Assembly (NCBI RefSeq): GCF_001729745.1
Contig: NZ_CP017186.1
Coordinates: 2,418,001 to 2,482,000 of the forward strand
Direction: 5' to 3'
DNA from: Enterobacter hormaechei subsp. hoffmannii
GTDB lineage: Bacteria; Pseudomonadota; Gammaproteobacteria; Enterobacterales; Enterobacteriaceae
DNA: 64,000 nucleotides
The translations under genes were made by a program, and so were the position numbers. The notes under the pieces were generated by a model. That model made no database searches and was not told the origin of the DNA. It saw only the letters and a list, made by a program, of their open reading frames with translations. Each line of letters begins with the position of its first letter. Position 1 is the stretch's first letter. This document shows, one piece after another, positions 54,927 through 64,000 of the stretch.

Positions 54927-55337
54927 CTATTGTACGCCGTTATAACCATCAAGATAAGTCGCGGCCAGTTCATTACCAAATAATATGGCGTCTTTACTGT
55001 CCATGTCCGAAGACCATTTATCCTTCGCGTTGCCTGCGTACAATTCCTGCGACTTCGCATTTTCTTTCAGCTGATCGCGAATGCTTTGCGCGTATTCACT
55101 GGCTTCAGCCTGAGTCCGCCCTTCCGCACGGTCAGCTTTGCCCCGGGCATAAAGCTCGCGGAACTGCGCTACGTTCAGGTGATAATTTTTCTGCACGCTG
55201 GAGGTGTAATTGCCGCCAGTAAAGCTGGACTGATGCGACACGAAATAAAACGCGTGCCGTTCGGGTGAGGTTTTGCTACTGGCACAGCCGCTTAATATTG
55301 CAATCCCGAAGAGTGCTGCCATCACTTTTACGTTCAT
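54927..55337 (-). CDS. Exc2-like lipoprotein
   Basis: 136-residue lipoprotein with signal MNVKVMAALFGIAILSGC (lipobox LSGC). The mature part has tyrosine/serine-rich and acidic segments (NYHLNVAQFRELYARGKADRAEG). I recall close chromosomal relatives named Exc2 family after the ColE1 entry-exclusion protein; the chromosomal role is unknown. The long open frame to 55490 is not the gene. Confidence 0.7.
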   Translation of the reverse strand: MNVKVMAALFGIAILSGCASSKTSPERHAFYFVSHQSSFTGGNYTSSVQKNYHLNVAQFRELYARGKADRAEGRTQAEASEYAQSIRDQLKENAKSQELYAGNAKDKWSSDMDSKDAILFGNELAATYLDGYNGVQ

Positions 55338-55566
55338 CCTTTTTTCCTTTAATAAAGCCAATGTATTCCCCACGCAAAAACATAATCTGCCAATGAGGAA
55401 AATGACGAAAGTCCTAAACCTTCCCTGAGCGCATCCAGCGCCAAAAGTGCAATAAAAATCCAGAGATAAGGATTCATCTTTTAATATCATGACGTTATGG
55501 GGACGTAGTATATCGTGGAAAGCAGACGGGAGGAGACTGCAAAGATTGATAGTCTGGATGTTTAAT

Positions 55567-55585
55567 GGGCACCTTTACGGTGCCC
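55567..55585 (-). terminator. Hairpin after yciY
   Basis: GGGCACC TTTAC GGTGCCC, 7-bp stem just behind yciY; weak T-run. Confidence 0.5.
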
Positions 55586-55595
55586 CTCATGCTTT

Positions 55596-55769
55596 TCAGA
55601 TATCCTGGACCGCGAACAGCAGCGCGTTACGGTGTCTGTTCAGGCCACATTTTCTGATGGCGTGGATACGCATATTGCGGCGGGATTGTGCTTCCAGCCA
55701 ACGAGCCTTACGACGACTCACCTGTCGCAACATGCGCCAGCGCCCTACTTCAGTTCTACTGCGCTTCAT
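55596..55769 (-). CDS. yciY: YciY small protein
   Basis: 57 residues, MKRSRTEVGRWRMLRQVSRR, strongly basic, matching E. coli YciY along its length. The role is unknown. Next to cls as in E. coli, on the opposite strand. Confidence 0.9.
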   Translation of the reverse strand: MKRSRTEVGRWRMLRQVSRRKARWLEAQSRRNMRIHAIRKCGLNRHRNALLFAVQDI

Positions 55770-55912
55770 GTCTACAACTCTTTCTCTAACAGAGATGCCA
55801 TTATATGCCTAAGCAGGCGGCAAACCAGCGCTTTTATCTGCCGTTTTTATTTGCCAGATGAATCCTGATGCGTAAACTCATAACAATACGCTTTCAAAAG
55901 GATTTTTTATTT

Positions 55913-57373
55913 ATGACAACCTTCTACACCGTGGTGAGTTGGCTGGTCATTTTAGGATACTGGCTGTTAATTGCCGGGGTGACGTTGCGCATTCTGATGA
56001 AACGCAGAGCGGTACCTTCCGCCATGGCCTGGCTTCTGATTATCTACATTCTGCCGCTGGTGGGCATCATCGCCTATCTCTCTTTCGGTGAACTTCATCT
56101 TGGTAAACGCCGGGCCGAACGCGCCCGTGCCATGTGGCCCTCCACGGCAAAATGGCTTGCCGACCTTAAAGCCTGCAAGCATATATTCGCCGAAGAGAAC
56201 AGCAGCGTGGCCGCATCTTTGTTCAAGTTGTGCGAACGCCGCCAGGGCATTGCTGGGGTAAAAGGCAATCAGCTGCAACTGATGACCTCTTCCGATGACG
56301 TGATGCAGGCGCTGATCCGTGATATCCAGCTCGCCCGGCATAATATCGAGATGGTGTTTTATATCTGGCAGCCGGGCGGCATGGCGGACCAGGTCGCCGA
56401 ATCGCTGATGGCCGCTGCACGTCGCGGTATCCACTGCCGCCTGATGCTGGACTCCGCCGGCAGCGTGGCCTTTTTCCGTAGCCCGTGGGCAGGCATGATG
56501 CGCAACGCCGGTATCGAGGTGGTCGAGGCGCTGAAAGTGAATCTTATGCGCGTCTTTCTGCGCCGCATGGATCTTCGTCAGCACCGGAAAATGGTCCTGA
56601 TCGATAACTATATCGCCTACACCGGCAGCATGAACATGGTCGACCCCCGCTTCTTTAAACAGGATTCCGGCGTGGGGCAATGGATCGATTTGATGGCTCG
56701 CATGGAAGGTCCAGTGGCAACCTCTATGGGCATCGTCTATTCGTGCGACTGGGAAATTGAAACCGGTAAACGCATTCTTCCCCCGCCGCCGGATGGCAAT
56801 ATCATGCCGTTTGAGGAAGCCAGCGGGCACACTATCCACACTATCGCCTCCGGTCCTGGCTTCCCGGAAGATCTGATCCATCAGGCACTGCTTACCGCCG
56901 CGTACTCAGCGCGGGAATATCTGATCATGACCACGCCCTATTTCGTCCCCAGCGACGACCTTCTGCACGCCATCTGTACAGCGGCACAGCGCGGAGTGGA
57001 TGTGAGCATTATTATGCCGCGCAAGAACGATTCGCTGCTGGTCGGGTGGGCAAGTCGCGCGTTCTTTAGTGAGCTGCTGGCCGCGGGCGTTAAAATCTAT
57101 CAGTTCGAAGGCGGTCTGTTACACACCAAGAGCGTGCTGGTAGACGGAGAGCTGAGCCTGGTGGGTACCGTCAACCTCGATATGCGCAGTCTGTGGCTGA
57201 ATTTTGAAATTACGCTGGTCATTGATGACGCCGGTTTCGGCGGCGATCTGGCGGCGGTTCAGGATGATTATATCTCCCGCTCACGCCTGCTGGACGCCAG
57301 ACTGTGGGCGAAACGTCCGCTGTGGCAGCGAATTGCCGAACGACTGTTTTACTTCTTTAGTCCGTTGCTGTAA
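55913..57373 (+). CDS. clsA: Cardiolipin synthase A
   Basis: 486 residues. Two N-terminal membrane helices, then two phospholipase-D (HKD) motifs: [18 protein letters not shown] and [18 protein letters not shown]. It joins two phosphatidylglycerol molecules into cardiolipin plus glycerol at the inner membrane. Start 55913 ([11 protein letters not shown]) matches E. coli; AAAGGA precedes it. Confidence 0.97.
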   Translation: MTTFYTVVSWLVILGYWLLIAGVTLRILMKRRAVPSAMAWLLIIYILPLVGIIAYLSFGELHLGKRRAERARAMWPSTAKWLADLKACKHIFAEENSSVAASLFKLCERRQGIAGVKGNQLQLMTSSDDVMQALIRDIQLARHNIEMVFYIWQPGGMADQVAESLMAAARRGIHCRLMLDSAGSVAFFRSPWAGMMRNAGIEVVEALKVNLMRVFLRRMDLRQHRKMVLIDNYIAYTGSMNMVDPRFFKQDSGVGQWIDLMARMEGPVATSMGIVYSCDWEIETGKRILPPPPDGNIMPFEEASGHTIHTIASGPGFPEDLIHQALLTAAYSAREYLIMTTPYFVPSDDLLHAICTAAQRGVDVSIIMPRKNDSLLVGWASRAFFSELLAAGVKIYQFEGGLLHTKSVLVDGELSLVGTVNLDMRSLWLNFEITLVIDDAGFGGDLAAVQDDYISRSRLLDARLWAKRPLWQRIAERLFYFFSPLL

Positions 57374-57394
57374 AACGTGCCCAACGATGTTTAA

Positions 57395-57736
<342 letters not shown>

Positions 57737-57738
57737 TA

Positions 57739-57767
57739 AAAAAGGCTGCCCGCGCAGCCTTTTTTAT
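57739..57767. terminator. Bidirectional terminator between yciU and the channel gene
   Basis: AAAAAAGGCTGC CCGC GCAGCCTTTTTT, perfect stem with A/T tracts. Confidence 0.9.
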
Positions 57768-58604
57768 TTAATCCGGCAAGGCATTTCCACAGCGGTGACA
57801 AAACCGCGCCCCGGGTTCATGATTTCCCTGCTGACAATTCGGACATTTGCGTTGCTGCTTGCTGTTCTGGAAGGCGCTGCTCATATGGGTGGTAATTAGC
57901 CCCGTCGGTATCGCTATTACCGAATAACCGATCAGAATAAGAATCGATGCCACAATACGTCCGAGCGGCGTATGCGGTGTAATATCGCCATAGCCCACGG
58001 TGGTCACCGTGACGATAGCCCAGTAAACCGACGCATTAAGCGTGGTAAACCCGTATTTTGGCCCTTCGATTAAATACATCAGGGAGCCAAAAACGATCAT
58101 CACGATAGCAATAAATGAATAGAAGAGAATAAGCTGGTGGCGGGCGCTGACAATGGCGACCCAAAAAACCCTCAGCGACGGCATAAAGCGCAGCAGCTTC
58201 AAAATTCGTAACACACGAATCGCCCGCATTGCGCGCCAGGCAAACACATAATTCAGGCTGATCTCAGGCCACAGCCACATGACATACAGCGGCAGGATAG
58301 TGGCTAAATCAATAAATCCCCAGAAGCTGAAAACGTATTTCGCCGGATTTGGCCAGCTAATGACCCTCAGCACATACTCTGCGGTAAACACCAGCGTGAC
58401 GATCAATTCCAGCCAGACAAAAACGTGCCACTCCTCATACGTCATGTGGTACTGCGTTCCGGCACCGGATTCGATAAAGATAATAATGACGCTAATCAGT
58501 GCAAATAAGCCACACAGACCCTCGAAACGGCGACCGGAAACCGTTTCTGGATCAAATAAAAGGTGATAAAGCCGCTGACGGGCCGACGTGAATAATCGCG
58601 ACAC
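57768..58604 (-). CDS. Kv-type potassium channel with C-terminal zinc ribbon
   Basis: 278-residue six-helix ion-transport protein. The S4-like segment (R124-R139, RAMRAIRVLRILKLLR) has arginines every third position, and the filter TVGYGD lies at 202-207. The tail has two CxxC pairs (C254/C257 and C269/C272), a small zinc ribbon. It occupies the place of E. coli kch but is not Kch: no RCK domain, different helices, much shorter. Voltage gating is inferred from S4. Confidence 0.88.
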   Translation of the reverse strand: MSRLFTSARQRLYHLLFDPETVSGRRFEGLCGLFALISVIIIFIESGAGTQYHMTYEEWHVFVWLELIVTLVFTAEYVLRVISWPNPAKYVFSFWGFIDLATILPLYVMWLWPEISLNYVFAWRAMRAIRVLRILKLLRFMPSLRVFWVAIVSARHQLILFYSFIAIVMIVFGSLMYLIEGPKYGFTTLNASVYWAIVTVTTVGYGDITPHTPLGRIVASILILIGYSVIAIPTGLITTHMSSAFQNSKQQRKCPNCQQGNHEPGARFCHRCGNALPD

Positions 58605-58623
58605 ATTAACCTCGAAAAAATAA

Positions 58624-58644
58624 GGGCTGACATCATGTCAGCCC
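58624..58644 (-). terminator. Terminator of the opp operon
   Basis: GGGCTGACATCATGTCAGCCC, 9-bp stem behind oppF, with TTATTTTTT following on the - strand. Confidence 0.85.
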
Positions 58645-58650
58645 TTGCGA

Positions 58651-59655
58651 TTATAACGGGTCTACTTTCAGGCAGGAAACCGCATGTCGGAAACTGCCCT
58701 CCAGAACCGGCCGTGTTTTTGCACATTCCGGCCCGGCTATTGGGCATCGCGTACGGAATACGCAGCCTGAAGGCGGGTTGATTGGCGAAGGCAGTTCACC
58801 TTCCAGAAGCTGAATGGTTTTATTTTTTTCCAGATCGGGATCCGGAACGGGAACCGCAGACATCAGCGCTTTGGTATAAGGGTGCAGCGGATTATGGTAC
58901 ACCTCATCATACGTGCCCAGTTCCACGGCGTGGCCCAGATACATGACCAGCACACGGTCTGAAATGTGTTTTACCACCGCCAGATCGTGGGCGATGAAGA
59001 TCAGCGACAGCCCCATTTCCCGTTGCAGTTTCTGTAGCAGGTTAACCACCTGGGCCTGGATGGAAACGTCCAGCGCCGAAACCGGCTCATCACAGATAAT
59101 CAGTTTCGGTTCAAGGATCAACGCGCGTGCGATACCGATACGCTGGCACTGACCGCCGGAAAACTCGTGAGGGTAGCGGTTGATGAGGTTAGGCAACAGA
59201 CCCACCTTCAGCATCATCGCTTTCACCCGATCGCGAACTTCCTGGCGCGGCATCTTCGGATGATAGGTGCGCAGCGGCTCGGCAATGATTTCGCCAATGG
59301 TCATACGCGGATTCAGGGACGCCAGAGGATCCTGGAAAATCATCTGGATATCACTGCGCACATTGCGCCATTCATCCGGCTTCATCCCCAGCAGATCTTT
59401 GCCAAGCCAGGCCACTTTCCCGTCGGTGGCTTTCACCAGGCCGATGATCGCACGCGCAAATGTCGACTTGCCGCAGCCGGATTCGCCCACCACGCCCAGG
59501 GTCTCCCCTTCGTACAGGCGTAGCGTGACGCCATCCACCGCTTTCAGGGTTTTGGCAGGCTGCCAGAACCACTGTTTACCGTCTTTGATATCGAAATGGA
59601 CCTTCAGGTCAGCGATTTCGAGCAGCACATTTCTTTTTTCGTCGATTGCGTTCAT
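58651..59655 (-). CDS. oppF: Oligopeptide ABC transporter ATPase OppF
   Basis: 334 residues. Walker [10 protein letters not shown], signature [15 protein letters not shown], Walker [13 protein letters not shown], and the C-terminal OppD/F extension with a cysteine cluster ([18 protein letters not shown]). It pairs with OppD. The start overlaps the oppD stop by 4 bp. Confidence 0.97.
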   Translation of the reverse strand: MNAIDEKRNVLLEIADLKVHFDIKDGKQWFWQPAKTLKAVDGVTLRLYEGETLGVVGESGCGKSTFARAIIGLVKATDGKVAWLGKDLLGMKPDEWRNVRSDIQMIFQDPLASLNPRMTIGEIIAEPLRTYHPKMPRQEVRDRVKAMMLKVGLLPNLINRYPHEFSGGQCQRIGIARALILEPKLIICDEPVSALDVSIQAQVVNLLQKLQREMGLSLIFIAHDLAVVKHISDRVLVMYLGHAVELGTYDEVYHNPLHPYTKALMSAVPVPDPDLEKNKTIQLLEGELPSPINPPSGCVFRTRCPIAGPECAKTRPVLEGSFRHAVSCLKVDPL

Positions 59656-60665
59656 ACCAGCTCCTCCAGCGGCTTAAAGCAGGCGCGTAGACGGCCTGGG
59701 GCAAACGCTTCCAGCGGCGGTGCGCTGTTACAGATTTCCATCGCATGCGGACAGCGTGGCTGGAACGGGCAGCCTTTTGGCAAACGCAGCAGGTTTGGCG
59801 GGTTGCCCGGGATAGTCAGCAGCGACTCCCCTTCCGCATCGAGGCGCGGTACGGCATTCAGCAGCCCGATAGAGTACGGGTGGGCTGGCTGGTAGAACAC
59901 ATCGCGGGCATTACCGTATTCCATCGTGCGGCCTGCATACATGACTAACACTTTGTCGCAGATCCCGGCAACGACGCCTAAATCGTGGGTGATCATGATG
60001 ATGGCGGTGTTGAACTCACGCTTCAGCTCGTTCAGCAACGTCATGATCTGCGCCTGGACGGTCACGTCGAGAGCGGTGGTTGGTTCATCAGCGATCAGCA
60101 GTTTTGGCCGGCAAAGCAATGCCATCGCGATCATGACGCGCTGACGCATACCGCCGGAGAACTCGTGCGGATACATGCGCATGCGCTTGCGTGCTTCAGG
60201 CATTTTCACCGCATCCAGCATTTTGACGGACTCTTCAAACGCTTCGGCTTTGCCCAGCCCCTTGTGGAGCATCAGCACTTCCATCAGCTGTTCACCCACC
60301 CGCATATAGGGGTTCAGGGAGGTCATCGGATCCTGGAAAATCATTGAAATCTGCTCGGCGCGCAGTTTGTTCAGCTCATGTTCCGGCAAATTCAGGATCT
60401 CTTTCCCGTTAAACGTCGCCGAACCCCCTATCACGCCGTTTGACGCCAGCAGGCCCATCAGCGCGAATGCGGTCTGGGATTTACCGGAACCGGATTCGCC
60501 CACAATGCCCAGCGTTTCACCGGCACGCAAGTCGAAGTTGAGATCGTTAACGGCAGTCACATCACCGTCGGGGGTTTTAAACGTCACGCGGAGGTCTTTA
60601 ACGTCCAGCAGTGCGCTGGTCCGCTGTTGCGCCTGTGGCGCGGTTGCCGTTTCAATAATGGTCAT
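59652..60665 (-). CDS. oppD: Oligopeptide ABC transporter ATPase OppD
   Basis: 337 residues. Walker [11 protein letters not shown], signature [15 protein letters not shown], Walker [13 protein letters not shown], and the C-terminal cluster [16 protein letters not shown] that binds an iron-sulfur cluster in studied relatives. Nucleotide-binding partner of OppF. Confidence 0.97.
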   Translation of the reverse strand: MTIIETATAPQAQQRTSALLDVKDLRVTFKTPDGDVTAVNDLNFDLRAGETLGIVGESGSGKSQTAFALMGLLASNGVIGGSATFNGKEILNLPEHELNKLRAEQISMIFQDPMTSLNPYMRVGEQLMEVLMLHKGLGKAEAFEESVKMLDAVKMPEARKRMRMYPHEFSGGMRQRVMIAMALLCRPKLLIADEPTTALDVTVQAQIMTLLNELKREFNTAIIMITHDLGVVAGICDKVLVMYAGRTMEYGNARDVFYQPAHPYSIGLLNAVPRLDAEGESLLTIPGNPPNLLRLPKGCPFQPRCPHAMEICNSAPPLEAFAPGRLRACFKPLEELV

Positions 60666-60676
60666 GACGGCGCTCC

Positions 60677-61585
60677 TTAACGGTCTTTCGGGTCGAGGGC
60701 ATCACGCAGGCCATCGCCGATAAAGTTGAAACAGAACAGGGTGACGACCAGGAAGCCCGCCGGATACAGCAGTAACCACGGTGACACTTCCATGGAGTTT
60801 GCGCCGTCACTTAACAGAGCGCCCCAGCTACTCAACGGCTCTTGCGTACCTAATCCCAGGAAGCTCAGGAAAGATTCAAACAAGATCATACTTGGCACCA
60901 GCAGGGAGGCGTATACCACCACCACGCCCAGCACGTTAGGAACGATATGACGCACCACAATACTGGCGGTAGAAACGCCACCAACCTGTGCGGCTTCGAT
61001 AAACTCCTTACGTTTGAGGCTCAGCGTCTGGCCGCGCACAATACGCGCCATATCCAGCCAGGACACCATCCCAATCGCCACGAAAATCAGCAGGATATTT
61101 TGACCAAAGAAGGTCACCAGTAGAATGACGAAGAACATGAACGGGAAGGAGTTCAGGATTTCAAGCATACGCATCATCACGGAGTCCACTTTCCCGCCGA
61201 GGTAACCGGAAAGCGAACCGTAAAGCGTGCCGACAATTACCGCCACCAGCGCCGCTGCGATGCCAACCATCAGGGAGATACGGCCGCCAATCGCCACACG
61301 CACCAGCAAATCACGCCCGGAGGAGTCGGTACCGAAATAGTGCCCGGATTCCATATCCGGCGCGCTGGACATCATGCCCCAGTCCGTATCGAAATAGGTG
61401 AACTGAGAGAGCATTGGTGCCAGGGTTACGAACAGCGCGATAAGCACCAGCACGACCAGGCTGGCAACGGCGGCACGGTTATGCATAAAACGACGGCGGG
61501 CGTCCTGCCAAAGGCTACGACCTTCGACCTCCAGCTTTTCACTGAAGTTTTCCAGCGCCTCGCTGTTTTTCTTACTCAACATCAT
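60677..61585 (-). CDS. oppC: Oligopeptide ABC transporter permease OppC
   Basis: 302 residues, six helices, a long cytoplasmic N-terminus and the EAA-type loop ([20 protein letters not shown]). Forms the channel with OppB. Confidence 0.97.
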   Translation of the reverse strand: MMLSKKNSEALENFSEKLEVEGRSLWQDARRRFMHNRAAVASLVVLVLIALFVTLAPMLSQFTYFDTDWGMMSSAPDMESGHYFGTDSSGRDLLVRVAIGGRISLMVGIAAALVAVIVGTLYGSLSGYLGGKVDSVMMRMLEILNSFPFMFFVILLVTFFGQNILLIFVAIGMVSWLDMARIVRGQTLSLKRKEFIEAAQVGGVSTASIVVRHIVPNVLGVVVVYASLLVPSMILFESFLSFLGLGTQEPLSSWGALLSDGANSMEVSPWLLLYPAGFLVVTLFCFNFIGDGLRDALDPKDR

Positions 61586-61597
61586 GGCGTGCTCCAG

Positions 61598-62518
61598 TTA
61601 GTAACGGATTTTCGGATCGATAACGGCATACAGCACATCGACAACGGCATTAAACAGAATGGTCAGCGCGCCCACGAGGATCGTCAGGCTCAGCACCAGC
61701 GAATAGTCTCGGTTAAGCGCCCCGTTAACAAACAACTGCCCGATGCCCGGCAGGCCATAAATGGTTTCAATCACCATTGAACCCGTAATAATGCCGACGA
61801 ATGCAGGACCCATATAGGAGAGCACCGGTAACAGTGCAGGCTTGAGAGCGTGACGGAAAATAATCCGGCGCATCGGCAACCCTTTCGCTCGGGCGGTACG
61901 GATAAAGTTCGAGTGCAGGACTTCAATCATTGAACCACGCGTAATACGGGCGATACTGGCAATGTAGGCCAGAGATAATGCCACCATCGGCAATATCATG
62001 AACTTCAGCGCCCCGCCATTCCAGCCGCCCCCGGGCAGCCATTTAAGGGTTATCGCGAATATCATGACCAGCAACGGCGCGACAACGAAGCTGGGGATAA
62101 CCACCCCGGTCATTGCGACCCCCATTACGGCGTAATCCCATCGGGTATTTTGTTTTAGTGCGGCGATAACGCCCGCAGTGACACCGAGAACAACGGCCAG
62201 GATAAATGCAGCAGCCCCTAATTTAGCCGATACCGGGAAGCTGGACGCCACCAGGTCGTTAACGGAATAGTCTTTATATTTGAATGACGGACCAAAATCA
62301 CCGTGTGCAAGTTGCTTCAGATAGTTGAAGTACTGCGTGGTGATAGGATCGTTTAAATGGTATTTCGCTTCGATGTTGGCCATAACTTCTGGCGGAAGCG
62401 TGCGTTCACCGGTAAAAGGACTGCCCGGCGCAAGACGCATCATAAAGAAGGAAATTGTAATTAGAATAAATAACGTTGGAATCGCTTCAAGACAGCGACG
62501 CAGGATAAATTTCAACAT
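61598..62518 (-). CDS. oppB: Oligopeptide ABC transporter permease OppB
   Basis: 306 residues, six helices, EAA-type loop RTARAKGLPMRRIIFRHALK. Starts MLKFILRRCLEAIPTLF. It follows oppA by 82 bp that contain a stable hairpin. Confidence 0.97.
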   Translation of the reverse strand: MLKFILRRCLEAIPTLFILITISFFMMRLAPGSPFTGERTLPPEVMANIEAKYHLNDPITTQYFNYLKQLAHGDFGPSFKYKDYSVNDLVASSFPVSAKLGAAAFILAVVLGVTAGVIAALKQNTRWDYAVMGVAMTGVVIPSFVVAPLLVMIFAITLKWLPGGGWNGGALKFMILPMVALSLAYIASIARITRGSMIEVLHSNFIRTARAKGLPMRRIIFRHALKPALLPVLSYMGPAFVGIITGSMVIETIYGLPGIGQLFVNGALNRDYSLVLSLTILVGALTILFNAVVDVLYAVIDPKIRY

Positions 62519-62567
62519 TGCCCGTACCTTCTGGCGTGTGCCTGATGAATGTTACAAAATAGACACA

Positions 62568-62591
62568 GTGGGGCAAGCTCGCTCGCCCCAC
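62568..62591 (-). other. oppA-oppB intergenic hairpin
   Basis: GTGGGGC-N10-GCCCCAC with no T-run. Probably slows 3' decay or partly stops transcription, so that OppA is made in excess over the membrane parts. Confidence 0.6.
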
Positions 62592-62600
62592 GTATTGCCA

Positions 62601-64000
62601 TTAATGCTTGATAATATAAAGATTCTTAACGGAAATATTATCTAACGGGTCTTTACCGGTATAACCCCCTACCCATGGTTTCACGAGGCGGGCGTTAACG
62701 TAGTAGTAAACCGGAACGATCGCAGAGTCTTTATCGAGCTGTTGTTCTGATTTCGCGTACAGATCGGCGCGCTGGGCGTCATCTGCCACTTTCAGGGTAT
62801 CGCCAATCAGCTTATCAAACGCCGGGCTCTTATAGTGTGCGGTATTGTTCGAACTGTCGCTGAGCATGGTGTTCAGGAATGAGGTCGGTTCGTTATAGTC
62901 CGCACACCATCCTGCACGTGCCACGTCAAAGGTTCCCTGATGGCGCGTATCGAGGAAGGTTTTCCATTCCTGATTTTCCAGCTTCACGTTCACGCCGAGA
63001 TTTTTCTTCCAGATTGACGCGACGGCAATAGCCAGTTTTTTATGCAGATCGGAGGTGTTGTACAGCAGACTAAACGTCAGCGGCTTGTCGGCGGTATAGC
63101 CCGCTTCAGCCAGCAGCTTTTTCGCTTCTTCATTACGTTTTTCCTGGGACCATTTGAACCATTCAGGTTCAACCAGCTTCATACCGTCGGTGTAAGGCGG
63201 GGTGTAGCTGTAAGCCGGCAGGTCGCCCTGATTCTTCACTTTATTCACGATAATGTCGCGATCCAGAGCCAGCTTCAGTGCGGTACGAACACGTACGTCG
63301 GTGAACGGTGCTTTCTGGTTGTTAATTTCATAATAGTAGGTGCACAGATACGGATCGACGTGAACTTCTTTCGGGATCTCTTTTTTCAGCTTCTGGAACA
63401 GTTCAATCGGCATGTTGTTATAGGTCATGTCGATTTCGCCGCTGCGGTAGCGGTTTACGTCCGTTACCTCAGAAGAGATTGGCAGGTAGGTGACCTGATT
63501 GATAACCGTCTTGGCATTATCCCAATACTGCGGGTTGCGCTCCAGCACCATACGCTCGTTAACGACCCAGTCCTTCAGCTTATATGCACCGTTGGTCACG
63601 ATATTCGCAGGCTGCGTCCATTTTTCACCAAATTTTTCTACCGCGGATTTTGGTACCGGAGAAACGGACGGGTGAACCAGCAACTTATAGAAGTACGGAA
63701 CAGGTTCGCTCAACGTCACTTCAAAAGTGTTGGCATCGATGGCTTTTACGCCCAGGTCGGTTACTGGCTTTTTACCCGTGATGATGTCATCAATATTGGC
63801 GATATGGCCATACTGGAGGTAACTCGCGTACGGGGAGGCGGTATTCGGATCCGCCAGACGCTGCCAGCTATAGACGAAATCTTCGGCGGTAACCGGCGTA
63901 CCGTCAGACCATTTGGCATCTTTACGCAGATGGAAGGTCCAGACTTTAAAATCTTTGTTGTCCCATTTTTCCGCCACGCCCGGAGCCGGGTGGCCGTCTA
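62601..64000 (-). CDS. oppA: Periplasmic oligopeptide-binding protein OppA (5' end outside window)
   Basis: C-terminal ~466 residues of a protein of about 543. The visible part starts in DGHPAPGVAEKWDNKDFKVW and ends VKNLYIIKH as in E. coli OppA. It binds peptides of 2-5 residues, and the DLGVKAIDANTFEVTL and AGWCADYNEPTSFL segments are typical. The internal GTG at 63977 is not the start; the frame continues past the edge. Confidence 0.97.
   Translation of the reverse strand, partial: DGHPAPGVAEKWDNKDFKVWTFHLRKDAKWSDGTPVTAEDFVYSWQRLADPNTASPYASYLQYGHIANIDDIITGKKPVTDLGVKAIDANTFEVTLSEPVPYFYKLLVHPSVSPVPKSAVEKFGEKWTQPANIVTNGAYKLKDWVVNERMVLERNPQYWDNAKTVINQVTYLPISSEVTDVNRYRSGEIDMTYNNMPIELFQKLKKEIPKEVHVDPYLCTYYYEINNQKAPFTDVRVRTALKLALDRDIIVNKVKNQGDLPAYSYTPPYTDGMKLVEPEWFKWSQEKRNEEAKKLLAEAGYTADKPLTFSLLYNTSDLHKKLAIAVASIWKKNLGVNVKLENQEWKTFLDTRHQGTFDVARAGWCADYNEPTSFLNTMLSDSSNNTAHYKSPAFDKLIGDTLKVADDAQRADLYAKSEQQLDKDSAIVPVYYYVNARLVKPWVGGYTGKDPLDNISVKNLYIIKH

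Noticed and set aside
55377-55490. Longer form of the Exc2-like lipoprotein starting at 55490
   Set aside because: The extension would bury the lipoprotein signal sequence; ATG 55337 gives a proper signal and lipobox.
58405-58604. E. coli kch at this position
   Set aside because: The product has a Kv-type S1-S6 layout, no RCK domain and a zinc ribbon; only the selectivity filter is shared.

Overview
This window is a stretch of enterobacterial chromosome. Gene order and protein sequences follow the E. coli topA-trp-tonB-opp neighbourhood closely, but with changes that point to Enterobacter or a close relative such as Lelliottia or Leclercia: yedE-yedF sits where E. coli has yciGFE, a FepA-like receptor lies between yciB and yciA, and leuE, an Exc2-like lipoprotein gene and a Kv-type channel lie between yciI and opp. 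A complete-looking P2-type prophage of about 31 kb interrupts it. Genus is inference; the family assignment is secure.

Layout, left flank (1-23148). topA (3' end outside the window), yciN, sohB; the yciK-btuR pair; rluB, yciO and rnm; the trp operon with promoter/operator, leader peptide and attenuator followed by trpE, trpGD, trpCF, trpB and trpA; yedE-yedF; ompW with a small YmcF-like zinc-ribbon ORF behind it; a YkgJ-type gene, yciC and yciB; a Fur-controlled FepA-like receptor; yciA; tonB; yciI.

Prophage (about 23149-54212). Reading leftwards from the right end it has the P2 plan: int, repressor C, cox, a small fil-like gene, B, two small genes and replication gene A; a foreign A+T-rich three-gene cassette; cos; then Q and P on + and O, N, M, L, X, Y, K, lysB, lysC, R, S, a foreign membrane-protein gene, V, W, J, I, H, G, a tiny + strand gene, FI, FII, E/E', T, U, D and ogr on -. 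One more + strand cargo gene sits next to attL. The prophage lies in what was probably the shared terminator of yciI and leuE; an 18-bp core with one mismatch marks both ends, and each end has a pair of TGTCCACA-like arm sites 11 bp apart, as expected for a P2-type integrase. The cohesive-end sequence matches my recollection of P2 cos at 18 of 19 positions.

The P2 anti-phage genes old, tin and fun are not seen at their usual places. The old/tin position holds a three-gene operon (two unrecognised proteins plus a ComEC-like metallo-beta-lactamase-fold enzyme) with its own promoter and terminator. This cassette has replaced the normal 3' end of gene A. It is the best candidate here for an undescribed system, possibly anti-phage. 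A two-helix membrane protein between S and V and a 40-residue membrane peptide beside an elaborate palindrome between G and FI are further cargo genes.

Right flank (54213-64000). leuE, an Exc2-like lipoprotein, yciY, clsA, yciU, a Kv-type potassium channel with a C-terminal zinc ribbon, and oppF-D-C-B-A, with the 5' end of oppA outside the window.
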